Origin: CAVXZE01 sp963766175 | GTDB lineage: Bacteria > Myxococcota_A > UBA9160 > UBA6930 | Direction: 5' to 3' | DNA length: 64,000 nucleotides | Assembly (NCBI GenBank): GCA_963766175.1 | Contig: CAVXZE010000010.1 | Coordinates: 1 to 64,000, forward strand | Shown here: positions 42,168 through 50,307 of the stretch, piece after piece | Position numbering within the stretch: the stretch's first letter is position 1 | How the letters are laid out: every line of letters starts with the position of its first letter | Notes under the pieces: generated by a model | Database searches by the model: none | What the model was told of the DNA's origin: nothing | What the model saw: only the letters and a program-made list of their open reading frames with translations | Program-made: the position numbers and the translations under genes

Positions 42168-43256
42168 GTGCCGGAAAGCTGGCTCAGCGACGAGCTCTTC
42201 GACCGCGTCCCCGTGGCGATCTGCGTGATCGACCGGGATTTCGGGGTCGTCGAGGCCAACGCGAGGTTCACCGAGCTGTACGGCGAGTGGATCGGGCACC
42301 GCTGCTTTGAGGTCTACAAGGACCGGAAGGAGAGGTGCGTCAAGTGTGGTGCCGCGAAGACCTTTGAGGACGGCAGGACGAGGGAGCGGGAGGAGGAGGG
42401 GGTTGACCGCCATGGGCGCCCCACCCATTACCTCGTCGACATCGTCCCCGTGGTGCGAGACGACGGCAGCATCCCCTACATCATCGAGATGTCGACCGAC
42501 ATCACCGAGCTGAAGAAGCTCCAGCGTGAGAAGATCGAGGCCGAGCGACTCGCCGCCGTGGGCCAGACCGTGGCCGGCCTGGCTCACGGCATCAAGAACC
42601 TGATCATGGGCCTCGAGGGCGGGATGTACGTGGTCAACTCCGGGCTTCGCAACGACAACGAGGAACGCGTGCTCCAGGGGTGGCGGATGCTGGAGGAGGA
42701 CATCACTCGCATCTCCGCTTTCGTGAAGGAGTTTCTGGAGTTCGCCAAGGGCCGGCAGCCGCGCGTGCAGATGATCCAGCCCAACGACGTGGCCCGCGTG
42801 GTCGTGGAGCGGTATCGGGAGCGGGCTGCGCGGTCGGGCGTCGATCTCCAGGTCGATCTCGGGGAACTCGGGAAGGCGCCGTTCGACGAGGATGGCCTCC
42901 ACACCTGCCTGACCAACCTGGTGCTGAACGCCATCGATGCCTGCGTGATGAGCACCAAGGAAGCCCGCCACGTGATCCTGTCGAGCCGTGAAGAGAACGG
43001 CGTGTTGACCTTCGAGGTCACCGACGACGGCTGCGGCATGGACTACGACATCAAGCAGAAGGTCTTCACGAACTTCTTCTCGACGAAGGCCTCCGGGAAG
43101 GGAACCGGGCTCGGACTCCTGACGACCCGCAAGATCGTGCAGGAGCACGGCGGGCGGGTATGGTTCGAGTCGGCGGAGGGGGAAGGCTCGACGTTTAGGC
43201 TACAGTTTCCGCGCGAGAATCTTCCCCGACCGCAAGAGGAGGAAGAGGCCGCGTAG
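42168..43256 (+). CDS. PAS-domain sensor histidine kinase
   Basis: 362-residue soluble kinase. A PAS domain (VPVAICVIDRDFGVVEANAR) contains a C-x2-C pair, ERCVKCGAAKTF, which may sense redox or bind a metal. The dimerisation box reads GQTVAGLAHGIKNLIMGLEG with the phospho-acceptor His; the ATPase domain has NLVLNAIDAC (N box), DDGCGM (G1), and GTGLGLLTTRKIV (G2). No membrane segments, so it senses a cytoplasmic signal. GTG start at 42168. It follows a receiver and precedes another with 52 bp gaps at most, making a receiver-kinase-receiver operon near the TmcBC-like genes. Confidence 0.95.
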   Translation: MPESWLSDELFDRVPVAICVIDRDFGVVEANARFTELYGEWIGHRCFEVYKDRKERCVKCGAAKTFEDGRTREREEEGVDRHGRPTHYLVDIVPVVRDDGSIPYIIEMSTDITELKKLQREKIEAERLAAVGQTVAGLAHGIKNLIMGLEGGMYVVNSGLRNDNEERVLQGWRMLEEDITRISAFVKEFLEFAKGRQPRVQMIQPNDVARVVVERYRERAARSGVDLQVDLGELGKAPFDEDGLHTCLTNLVLNAIDACVMSTKEARHVILSSREENGVLTFEVTDDGCGMDYDIKQKVFTNFFSTKASGKGTGLGLLTTRKIVQEHGGRVWFESAEGEGSTFRLQFPRENLPRPQEEEEAA

Positions 43257-43308
43257 CGGTCCGAGAAGCCCGCTCCCGGTGGCACGAGGGAGAGGAGAGG
43301 AGGAAAGC

Positions 43309-43830
43309 ATGGAGGACGTTCGCGGCAAGACGGTGCTGGTGGTGGACGATGAGCCGAATGTTCGGCTGTACCTGCAGACGGTGCTCGAGGACTCGGGCTT
43401 CGAGGTCCAGACGGCCGCCAACGGTCACCAGGCCCTCGACAGGATGACGGAGAAGAAGCCCGACGTCATCTCGCTGGACCTCGTGATGCCCAAGATGTCG
43501 GGCCTGAACTTCTTCAAGTACATCCAGAAGAACAAGGAGAGAGCGGGAATTCCCGTCGTCGTCGTCACGGCACATGCAAAGGACGAGCTGGGATCGGAGG
43601 ACTTCCAGAAGCTCGAGAAGCACAAGTCCGAGGAGTGCAGGATCTTCACGCTGGAGAAGCCCGTAGACGCTCCGACCTATGTGAATACGATCCGCCAGGC
43701 CCTGGATCTGGAGCCTCTCGGCAGCGAATCCGAAGAACAGACAGCCCTCAGGCTGGAGGTGTCGGACGCGATTCTGGGAGCAGACCAGGAGTCTCTCAGG
43801 AAGGCCTTGGAAATCCTCAAGGGGAGTTGA
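43309..43830 (+). CDS. Stand-alone response-regulator receiver with C-terminal tail
   Basis: 173-residue receiver: KTVLVVDDEPNVRLYLQTVL, VISLDLVMPKMSG with the phospho-acceptor Asp, VVVVTA, LEKPVD. As in its two paralogues, the Thr-to-Lys segment is long (GSEDFQKLEKHKSEECRIF). The last ~40 residues are acidic and helical and not part of the receiver. GAGAGGAGGAAAG precedes the ATG at 43309. It ends the receiver-kinase-receiver operon. Its similarity to the receiver at 36,984 (DDEPNV, long insert) suggests duplication. Confidence 0.92.
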   Translation: MEDVRGKTVLVVDDEPNVRLYLQTVLEDSGFEVQTAANGHQALDRMTEKKPDVISLDLVMPKMSGLNFFKYIQKNKERAGIPVVVVTAHAKDELGSEDFQKLEKHKSEECRIFTLEKPVDAPTYVNTIRQALDLEPLGSESEEQTALRLEVSDAILGADQESLRKALEILKGS

Positions 43831-43938
43831 CCCGTCGATCCTGATGACTTTCAGACGGTCGGGGAGGACCTCCCGGAACCGTCCTTCCCGGGCAGGCCTC
43901 GACCGGCCTTCGTGCAACCTCGAGCAGGGGAAGGAACC

Positions 43939-44856
43939 ATGGATCTGAGCTCCTCCAGGCGGAAATTCGGCAACGTCGTGGAGATGATCGGCAACACTCC
44001 CCTGGTACCGATTCGCGAGCTGAACCCGAATCCCAAGGTCGAGATCTGGGCGAAGCTGGAAGGCTGCAACCCTGGGGGATCGATCAAAGACCGCATTGCG
44101 CTTTCGATGATCGAGGCCGCCGAAGCGGCCGGCCAACTGAAGCCCGAGATGACGATTCTGGAGGCCACCAGCGGAAACACCGGGATCGGCCTTGCCCTGG
44201 TGTCGGCCGTCAAAGGCTACAAGCTGCTGCTTACGATGTCCGAGGCCGTCTCCGTCGAGCGTCGGAAGATCCTGGCGGCCTACGGCGCCGAGTTCCTGTT
44301 GACCCCCGGCGACCTCGGTACCGACGGCGCCATCGAGCGCGCATACGACCTCGCGGACCAGCACCCCGACCGCTACCTCCTGGTGGACCAGTACAACAAT
44401 CCGGCCAACCCCCTCGCTCACTACAACGGCACCGCCCCGGAGATCTGGGAGCAGACCGAAGGACGGGTCACGCACTTCGTCGCCACACTGGGCACCACTG
44501 GCACGGTGATGGGCTGCTCGAGGCGCCTCAAGGAGTTCGAGCCCGGCATCCAGGTAATCGCCGTCGAGCCCCACCTCGGTCACAAGATTCAGGGGCTCAA
44601 GAGCCTGAAAGAGGCGTACGTGCCCGGCATCTTCGACAAGCGCCTGGTGGACCAGAAGGTCAACGTGGCTGACGACGATGCCTTCGAGACCGCGCGCCGG
44701 ATCGCCAAGGCCGAAGGGATGCTGGTCGGAATGAGTTCGGGGGCCGCCGTATTCGAGGCGCTGGAACTCAGCAAGACCCTGGAGCAGGGCACGATCGTGC
44801 TGATTCTACCCGATTTCGGCGAGCGCTATCTTTCGACGGGACTGTTCATCGCGTGA
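43939..44856 (+). CDS. Cysteine synthase-family PLP enzyme (CysK/CysM type)
   Basis: 305-residue fold-type II PLP enzyme. VVEMIGNTPLVPIRELN opens the chain; CNPGGSIKDRIALSM has the PLP lysine; EATSGNTGIGLALV binds the substrate carboxylate; TLGTTGTVMG holds the PLP phosphate. The loop TMSEAVSVERRKIL is nearer the CysM group (x-S-x-ERR) than classical CysK, so the acceptor could be O-acetylserine or O-phosphoserine and the sulfur source sulfide or a thiocarboxylate. GGAAGGAAC precedes the ATG. The CysRS-like gene starts 4 bp after its stop, and an E1-like gene follows: cysteine production and use are linked here. Confidence 0.9.
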   Translation: MDLSSSRRKFGNVVEMIGNTPLVPIRELNPNPKVEIWAKLEGCNPGGSIKDRIALSMIEAAEAAGQLKPEMTILEATSGNTGIGLALVSAVKGYKLLLTMSEAVSVERRKILAAYGAEFLLTPGDLGTDGAIERAYDLADQHPDRYLLVDQYNNPANPLAHYNGTAPEIWEQTEGRVTHFVATLGTTGTVMGCSRRLKEFEPGIQVIAVEPHLGHKIQGLKSLKEAYVPGIFDKRLVDQKVNVADDDAFETARRIAKAEGMLVGMSSGAAVFEALELSKTLEQGTIVLILPDFGERYLSTGLFIA

Positions 44857-44860
44857 TCCC

Positions 44861-46267
44861 ATGATCAGGCTCTACAACACCCTGACCCGGCGCAAGATGC
44901 ACTTCCGGCCCTTCCATGAGGGGAAGGTGAGCATCTACACATGCGGCCCCACCCTGCACGACCTCGCGCACATCGGCTTGATTCGTCGTCTGCTCGCCGT
45001 GGACATCTTGAAGAAGGTCCTTCAGCACGACGGCTACCAGGTCCGCCACATCGTCAACCTGACTGACATCGACGACAAGACCATTGGCGAGTCGGCGCGC
45101 CGGGGACAGCGGCTCGACGAGCTTACCGATCACTACGCCACCGAGTTCTACAACGACATGGCCACGCTCAGGATGTTTCCGGCCGATCACTACCCGCGTG
45201 CCACCGAGCACGTCGACGACATGATCGAAATGACGCGGGAGCTGGCGGGGCGCGGTGCGGCGTACGAGATGCGGCGATCGGTCTACTTCGATATCAGCAG
45301 CTTTCCCGGCTACGGCAAGCTCAGCAGAGTCGATCTCTCCAAGATCAGGAGCGGCGCCACGGTCGACCTGGACTACTACGAGAAGGACAATCCGCGCGAC
45401 TTCACGCTGATGCGCCGCTCGGATCTGGCGGAGCTCAGGCGCAGGATCACCTACAAGACCGAGTGGGGCAACGTGCGACCCGGGTGGCACATCGAGTGCG
45501 CCGCGATGGCCGCGAAGTACCTCGGTCTTCCCTTCGACATCCACACCAGTGGCCAGGATCTGGTCTTTCCTCACAACGAGAACGAGAATGCCATTTGCGA
45601 GAGCCTCTTGGGTGAACCGATGGCTCGGTACTGGATGCACGTGGGCCTGGTGCTGCGCCGAGGCAAGAAGATGTCTCGTTCCAGCGGGACCGCACTGACG
45701 CTGCGCGATCTGCTCGGCCGAGGTTACAGCGGAAGCCAGCTCCGATACTTCCTGCTGCAGATGCACTATCGCCGGCAGGCGGATTTTTCGTTCGCACGAC
45801 TCGAAGCCGCCCGCAAGGAGTTGGCGAGATTCAACGCGCTGATCAAGAAGCTCCGGCTCGTGCGCGGCGGCGAGGGGCCCCACAAGGCAGTGGATGAAAT
45901 TGTCCATGACGCGGATCGGGACTTCTTCGCAGCGATGCACGATGATCTCAACGTTCCCAAGGCCAGAGCTTGCCTGTTCGAGCTGCTGAAACGCCTCAAC
46001 AAGCACATGGATGGTTCTCCGTTTTCCCAGACCGATGCCCAGCTGGCCCTGGATCTGTTCTGGCGTGCGGACCGCATCTTGGGGGTATTGGATTTCGGTC
46101 AGGAGATGCTGCTCGATGATCGCATCAGTCTCCTGATCGAGGAGCGCAGCGAGGCCAGGGCGTCGGGCGATTTCGAACGCGCCGATGCCTTGCGCCAGGA
46201 ACTGGCGGCACAAGGCGTAACGCTCGACGATACGCCGTCCGGATCGCGGGTTCGCGCCCGAAAGTAG
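44861..46267 (+). CDS. cysS: Divergent cysteinyl-tRNA synthetase
   Basis: 468-residue class I synthetase. CGPTLHDLAHIGL replaces the usual CGPTVYDYAHIGN/H; zinc ligands are Cys in YTCGPT, Cys in WHIECAAMA, and His/Glu in FPHNENE, where the standard second His is Asn. KKMSRSSG corresponds to KMSKS. The length and C-terminal helical part (RSEARASGDFERADALRQ) fit CysRS rather than the shorter mycothiol ligase MshC. The several signature changes suggest a divergent copy, perhaps not the main housekeeping enzyme. It is coupled to the cysteine synthase upstream and followed 27 bp later by the E1-like gene. Confidence 0.85.
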   Translation: MIRLYNTLTRRKMHFRPFHEGKVSIYTCGPTLHDLAHIGLIRRLLAVDILKKVLQHDGYQVRHIVNLTDIDDKTIGESARRGQRLDELTDHYATEFYNDMATLRMFPADHYPRATEHVDDMIEMTRELAGRGAAYEMRRSVYFDISSFPGYGKLSRVDLSKIRSGATVDLDYYEKDNPRDFTLMRRSDLAELRRRITYKTEWGNVRPGWHIECAAMAAKYLGLPFDIHTSGQDLVFPHNENENAICESLLGEPMARYWMHVGLVLRRGKKMSRSSGTALTLRDLLGRGYSGSQLRYFLLQMHYRRQADFSFARLEAARKELARFNALIKKLRLVRGGEGPHKAVDEIVHDADRDFFAAMHDDLNVPKARACLFELLKRLNKHMDGSPFSQTDAQLALDLFWRADRILGVLDFGQEMLLDDRISLLIEERSEARASGDFERADALRQELAAQGVTLDDTPSGSRVRARK

Positions 46268-46294
46268 GGCCGCGAAGGCTCGAGGGGATCCCCG

Positions 46295-47038
46295 ATGCTG
46301 ACTGAATACGACCTGATCCGCTACGGCAGGCAGATCATGCTATTCGGTGAGGACGGCCAGCGCCGGCTGAAGGAAACACGTCTGTTCGTGGGCGGAGCCG
46401 GAGGGCTTGGCTCCCCGCTGTGCACCTACCTGGCGGTCGCCGGCGTAGGGCAGCTGCGGATCGTGGACTTCGACCAGGTGGAGCTCAGCAACCTCAACCG
46501 GCAGATACTCCACTGGGACGACGACGTGGGAAAGCTGAAGGTCGAATCGGCAAGAGCGAAGCTGGCGCAGATCAATCCATCGATAGAGATCGAGGTCCTC
46601 TCCGAGAGGATCGACGAGTCGAACGTGGAATCCCTGGTGGGGGAAGCTGACGGCATCGTGGACTGTATGGACAACTTCCAGACTCGCTATCTCTTGAACG
46701 CAGCGGCGATTCGACGGAGGATTCCCTTCTTCCACGCGGCCATCCATGGCTTCGAGGCCCGTGTCGTCACCTTCGTACCCGGCGAGACGGCTTGCTTCCG
46801 CTGCCTGTTTCACGAGGGACCGCCTCCGAGCGGGGCGTTTCCCGTGGTGGGGGCGGCGCCGGGTGTCGCGGCCAGCATACAGGCGATGGAGGTCATCAAG
46901 TACTTCACTGGCTACGGGGAGCCCCTGAAGGACCGCTTGCTGATCTTCGATGGCGAGGTAGCAACGTTCCGGGAGTTCAAGCTGCGCCGTGATCCCGACT
47001 GCCCGGACTGTGGGAGCCTGTACGCGCGGGAGCGCTGA
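46295..47038 (+). CDS. ThiF/MoeB/HesA-family E1-like adenylyltransferase
   Basis: 247-residue E1-like enzyme that adenylates the C-terminal glycine of a ubiquitin-like sulfur carrier (ThiS, MoaD, CysO type). LIRYGRQIMLFGEDGQRRL opens it; VGGAGGLGSPLCTYLAVAGV is the ATP-binding loop; DFDQVELSNLNRQILH holds the Asp and Arg of the active site; VDCMDNFQTRYLLN is the second signature. Zinc cysteines are in CFRCLF and CPDCGS. No rhodanese domain follows, so it is nearer MoeB/ThiF than MoeZ. Paired with a CysM-like synthase, it could feed a thiocarboxylate route to cysteine, but no sulfur-carrier gene is adjacent. Convergent with the next gene. Confidence 0.88.
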   Translation: MLTEYDLIRYGRQIMLFGEDGQRRLKETRLFVGGAGGLGSPLCTYLAVAGVGQLRIVDFDQVELSNLNRQILHWDDDVGKLKVESARAKLAQINPSIEIEVLSERIDESNVESLVGEADGIVDCMDNFQTRYLLNAAAIRRRIPFFHAAIHGFEARVVTFVPGETACFRCLFHEGPPPSGAFPVVGAAPGVAASIQAMEVIKYFTGYGEPLKDRLLIFDGEVATFREFKLRRDPDCPDCGSLYARER

Positions 47039-47049
47039 GAGATCCAGAG

Positions 47050-48252
47050 CTAGGGCGAGAGGGTGAGCAGCTCCGGAGTGAGTCCCATCTCTGCGAGCTG
47101 GCGGCGGATCTCTTCGCGGTAGATCGGATTGACTGCGATCACGAGGTCGGGCGGATGCTCCCTCAGTCGATCCGGCGCAATGATCTCCTGTCCGCAGGTC
47201 GCAAGGTACATGCCCCGGCGATTGGGGTTGATGTCGACCACCCCGTCGATCTCGCTCTCGATGTCCAGGGCGTTGAGAAAGGCGGTCGCCTTGGACCCCG
47301 ATCCCCACATGACGACCCGCTGGCCAGCGTCCAGCGCTCGCCCGATCACCTCGACCCAGCGAGCGGCTCGTTCGTGGCAGCGCTCGGCGAAGCTCAGGCA
47401 GAGATCCCTCAGCTCGTCGAGAGGCTCCTCCAACCGCTGAGGTTGCCCCGGGCGCGCCTCCAGGCCTAGGTGCTGGCCCTGGAACTGGATGGGCGTCGCG
47501 ATGACCTCGAACCCCTGGGCGGTGAAGAGCTGCCGTAGCGACGCGGGGGTGAAGTACGAGCAGTGCTCGTGCATCACGTCGTAGAACTGACGCTCCCGCA
47601 GAATCAGCCCGACCTCGGGGACCTGTACGAAGACGATCGCTTCGGATCGGTCGCCAATGCTCCGACGCAACATCCCGACGAAGGAGGCGACATTGGGGAT
47701 GTGCTCCATGGTCATCTTGCAGCAGTAGAGGTCGGCGTCGATGTCACCGTAGGCCTCGGAGTACATGTCCCTCACGAATCGGAGCCGGAGTCCAGGCGCT
47801 CGGTGCAGGGCCTCCTCACGCACCGCGGGGTCGAAGCCGATTCCCTCGAGATCGCCGATGCTGCAGAGCAGCTGCAGGAACTCCCCTTGTCCACAGCCCA
47901 CCTCGAGTGCGCGCCGCCCGTGCAGCTGATGGCGATCGATCAGGCCCTGCGCCAGCTCCTGGTGGTACGCATCGAAGGTGGGGGAGAAGGCCTGGGTGCC
48001 CTCGTAACGCTCGGAGTACTCGGTGACCAGCGGATCGTAGAGAAGGTTGCTGATGAATCCGCAGTCCTCGCAGAAGAAGAGGCGGATGTCGCCCTTCGGG
48101 TAGGAGAGCGCCTCTTCCCGCGTCGGGATCAGGAGCGTCGTGGTCCCGGGGACCCCGGAGACCTCGAAGAAGGGCGTCAGGCGCTCAGAGCCGCAGGCGG
48201 GGCAAGGGCAGGGAACATCCCGGGAGGAGGAATGGAAGCTCGGCGTGTGCAT
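47050..48252 (-). CDS. C-methyltransferase-like protein (zinc-binding N-terminus, SAM domain)
   Basis: About 400 residues with the three-part layout of sugar C-methyltransferases: an N-terminal zinc-binding segment (CPCPACGSERL, then FFCEDCGFISN), a class I SAM domain (RRALEVGCGQGEFLQLL; MTMEHIPNVASF), the block FYDVMHEHCSYFT, and a C-terminal Rossmann-like domain (RVVMWGSGSKATAFLNAL, VDINPNRRGMY). The protein at 50,304 has the same layout. In deoxysugar pathways these methylate C3 of an NDP-keto-sugar. The start is uncertain: ATG 48252 lacks a good ribosome-binding site and lies in a GGGTAGG/CCTACCC inverted repeat at 48254-48272; a GTG at 48297 is possible. Confidence 0.85.
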   Translation of the reverse strand: MHTPSFHSSSRDVPCPCPACGSERLTPFFEVSGVPGTTTLLIPTREEALSYPKGDIRLFFCEDCGFISNLLYDPLVTEYSERYEGTQAFSPTFDAYHQELAQGLIDRHQLHGRRALEVGCGQGEFLQLLCSIGDLEGIGFDPAVREEALHRAPGLRLRFVRDMYSEAYGDIDADLYCCKMTMEHIPNVASFVGMLRRSIGDRSEAIVFVQVPEVGLILRERQFYDVMHEHCSYFTPASLRQLFTAQGFEVIATPIQFQGQHLGLEARPGQPQRLEEPLDELRDLCLSFAERCHERAARWVEVIGRALDAGQRVVMWGSGSKATAFLNALDIESEIDGVVDINPNRRGMYLATCGQEIIAPDRLREHPPDLVIAVNPIYREEIRRQLAEMGLTPELLTLSP

Positions 48253-48745
48253 TGGGTAGGAGGAACCTACCCCACCTAGGACCGAGAGGCCGCGCACCTC
48301 GAAGGCATTGACTGCATCCCCAGGGGGGTGACTGGGGTGGGGGGTCGCTACGTGGCGGTACTCACCCAGCGACGTGCCGACCGGCTCGGAGTTGGCGATG
48401 GGTGCTCGTCACTACGCTCATCGGTCTGCTCCTGGCTCTCGGGGCGCCGACGGGTATACGCGTTGACGTGTCGACGCGATGGGAAACTGGGCGTTGCTCG
48501 GACTGATCGTGCGGCGACTCGAAGTAGATCGAAACGGTCGACTCTCACCACCGAGCCAGGTGCGATGGTCACTCCGCGATGCGCAGTGGAGTGACTTCCG
48601 CTTCGACGCCGGGGTTGATCACGGTGCTGAGGCCGTGAATAATCTTCAAGGCGAGCCCGAGGCGCGCCGAACAGTAGATCTCGACGCTGGTTGGCCACGC
48701 TAATCGGAGGGTGGGTGCCCTGCGCACGGGGTATCGTCGTTCGCC
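48253..48745. other. 490-bp intergenic region without a supported gene
   Basis: Divergent gap between the methyltransferase and the CmcI-like gene. Open frames on both strands (up to 116 codons) have random-looking, arginine- and serine-rich translations and no family match. A 7-bp inverted repeat lies at 48254-48260/48266-48272. Base composition is locally less GC-biased in codon position, unlike coding neighbours. It should hold promoters for both flanking gene groups; nothing else is identified. Confidence 0.5.
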
Positions 48746-49540
48746 ATGACGGATCGACTCATCATCGATTTCGAGGCTGGTAACCTGACCCGCGAGACCG
48801 ATACCGGTGCGACGCGGCATCCATTCGATTCCTCCGAGGGGTTCGCACTCCTGTCGGAAGTCTGGCTCCGTAGCGGCTGGCAGACGAAGCATGTCTACAC
48901 CTTCTCCTGGCTGGGGCGCCCGATCATCCAGCTACCGGAGGACATGTTTCGCGTACAGGAGGTCGTCTACCGCTTGAGGCCCGACGTCATCGTAGAAACG
49001 GGCATCGCCCATGGCGGGTCGCTGATCTTCTACGCCAGCCTCTGCCACGCGATGGGCCACGGCCGGGTGGTCGGCGTGGACATCGAGATTCGTCCGCACA
49101 ACCGCACCGCGATCGAGGCCCACGAGCTCTCACATCGCATCACGCTGATCGAGGGTGATTCCATCGCCGAGGACGTGGTCGCAGAGGTCCGATCCTGCGT
49201 CGCCCCTGGCGAGAGCGCTCTCGTCATGCTCGACGGAAAACACACCAAGGCGCACGTCCTGGCCGAGCTCGAGGCCTACGCGCCACTGGTCCCGGTGGGC
49301 TCCTATATCGTTGCGGCCGACGGACTGATGCAGGACCTGGCGGGCCTGCGACGCTGGCGGGACGACAGCTCGACGGATGACTGGAGCTGGAACAATCCCC
49401 GAGAGGCGGTTCGGGAGTTCGTCGCGAGACGCGACGATTTCATCCTGGAGCCACCCGCTTTCGAATTCAATGAGAGCCCCCTCTCCGAGCCCATCACCTA
49501 TTGGGCGGGTGGCTGGCTGAAAAGGGTTCGCGAGACATGA
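48746..49540 (+). CDS. CmcI-like SAM-dependent O-methyltransferase/hydroxylase family protein
   Basis: 264-residue protein of the cephalosporin hydroxylase (CmcI) / rhamnosyl O-methyltransferase family. TFSWLGRPIIQLPEDMFRVQ is the typical N-terminal block; RPDVIVETGIAHGGSLIFYA the SAM-binding loop; VVGVDIEIRPHNR the acidic strand end; LVMLDGKHTKAHVL the metal-binding Asp-His pair; YIVAADGLMQDL follows. Despite the family name, most members methylate sugars or small molecules. The rfbF start overlaps its stop by 4 bp, so it belongs to a surface-sugar or glycan-modification cassette. Confidence 0.88.
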   Translation: MTDRLIIDFEAGNLTRETDTGATRHPFDSSEGFALLSEVWLRSGWQTKHVYTFSWLGRPIIQLPEDMFRVQEVVYRLRPDVIVETGIAHGGSLIFYASLCHAMGHGRVVGVDIEIRPHNRTAIEAHELSHRITLIEGDSIAEDVVAEVRSCVAPGESALVMLDGKHTKAHVLAELEAYAPLVPVGSYIVAADGLMQDLAGLRRWRDDSSTDDWSWNNPREAVREFVARRDDFILEPPAFEFNESPLSEPITYWAGGWLKRVRET

Positions 49541-50307
49541 AGGTCGTCATTCTCGCCGGAGGGCGCGGAACCCGGCTCGCGCCCGAGACCGAGTACCGCC
49601 CCAAGCCGATGGTCGAAGTGGGTGGGCGTCCGCTGCTCTGGCACATCATGCGCCACTACTCCCAATACGGGCACGAGCAATTCGTGATCGCCCTCGGCTT
49701 CCTGGGGAACGTGATCAAGCGATACGTCGTGGAATACGGGACGTTGAACGGCGCCCTCAAGGTCGACTTCCGGACGCAAGAGGCAATGGCCCTGGACGAG
49801 AACCCCCTCGCCTGGCAGGTGGAGCTCGTCGAAACCGGCCTCGAAGCCCAGACCGGCGCTCGCCTGCGGCGGCTCGCCTCCAACCTACGAGGCGAGACAT
49901 TCATGCTGACCTACGGCGATGGGGTCTCGGACGTCGATCTCGATGCCCTGCTTGATTTTCACCGGTCGCACGGAGGGTTGGCGACACTGACGTCGGTCCA
50001 TCCTCCCGCGCGCTTCGGCCACCTGGTCTTCGACGGCAACCGGGTGGCGAGCTTCAGCGAGAAGCCGCAGGTCGGGGAGGGGTGGATCAACGGGGGGTTC
50101 TTCGTGTTCGAATCGGAGGTGCTGGATCTGATTCCCGAAGGCGAGGAGATCGCGCTGGAACGGCACGTGCTCCCTCAACTGGCGGCCAGTGGCGAGCTTC
50201 ATGCGTATCGCCACCAGTCCTTCTGGCAGTGCATGGACACGCAACGGGACCGGCAGCTCCTCGAGACGCTCTGGCAGAGCGGAAACCCGCCCTGGAAGAC
50301 TTGGTGA
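49537..50307 (+). CDS. rfbF: Glucose-1-phosphate cytidylyltransferase
   Basis: 256-residue nucleotidyltransferase that makes CDP-glucose from CTP and glucose-1-phosphate, the first step of CDP-deoxysugar synthesis. MKVVILAGGRGTRLAPETE is the pyrophosphorylase loop; PKPMVEVGGRPLLWHIM follows; LTYGDGVSDVDLDALLDFH, WINGGFFVFESEVLD and SFWQCMDTQRDRQLLE match RfbF closely. Start overlaps the upstream stop (ATGA) and its own stop overlaps the GTG of the next gene, so three genes are translationally coupled. CDP-glucose 4,6-dehydratase (rfbG) is not present in the window. Confidence 0.93.
   Translation: MKVVILAGGRGTRLAPETEYRPKPMVEVGGRPLLWHIMRHYSQYGHEQFVIALGFLGNVIKRYVVEYGTLNGALKVDFRTQEAMALDENPLAWQVELVETGLEAQTGARLRRLASNLRGETFMLTYGDGVSDVDLDALLDFHRSHGGLATLTSVHPPARFGHLVFDGNRVASFSEKPQVGEGWINGGFFVFESEVLDLIPEGEEIALERHVLPQLAASGELHAYRHQSFWQCMDTQRDRQLLETLWQSGNPPWKTW

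Noticed and set aside
41511..43148. N-terminal extension of the Fis regulator to 1,002 residues
   Set aside because: The added part mirrors the receiver and histidine kinase genes; the PAS domain starts right after the ATG at 41510.
48328..48698. Overlapping open frames in the 48.3-48.7 kb gap
   Set aside because: Random-looking translation on both strands, no ribosome-binding site and no recognisable family.
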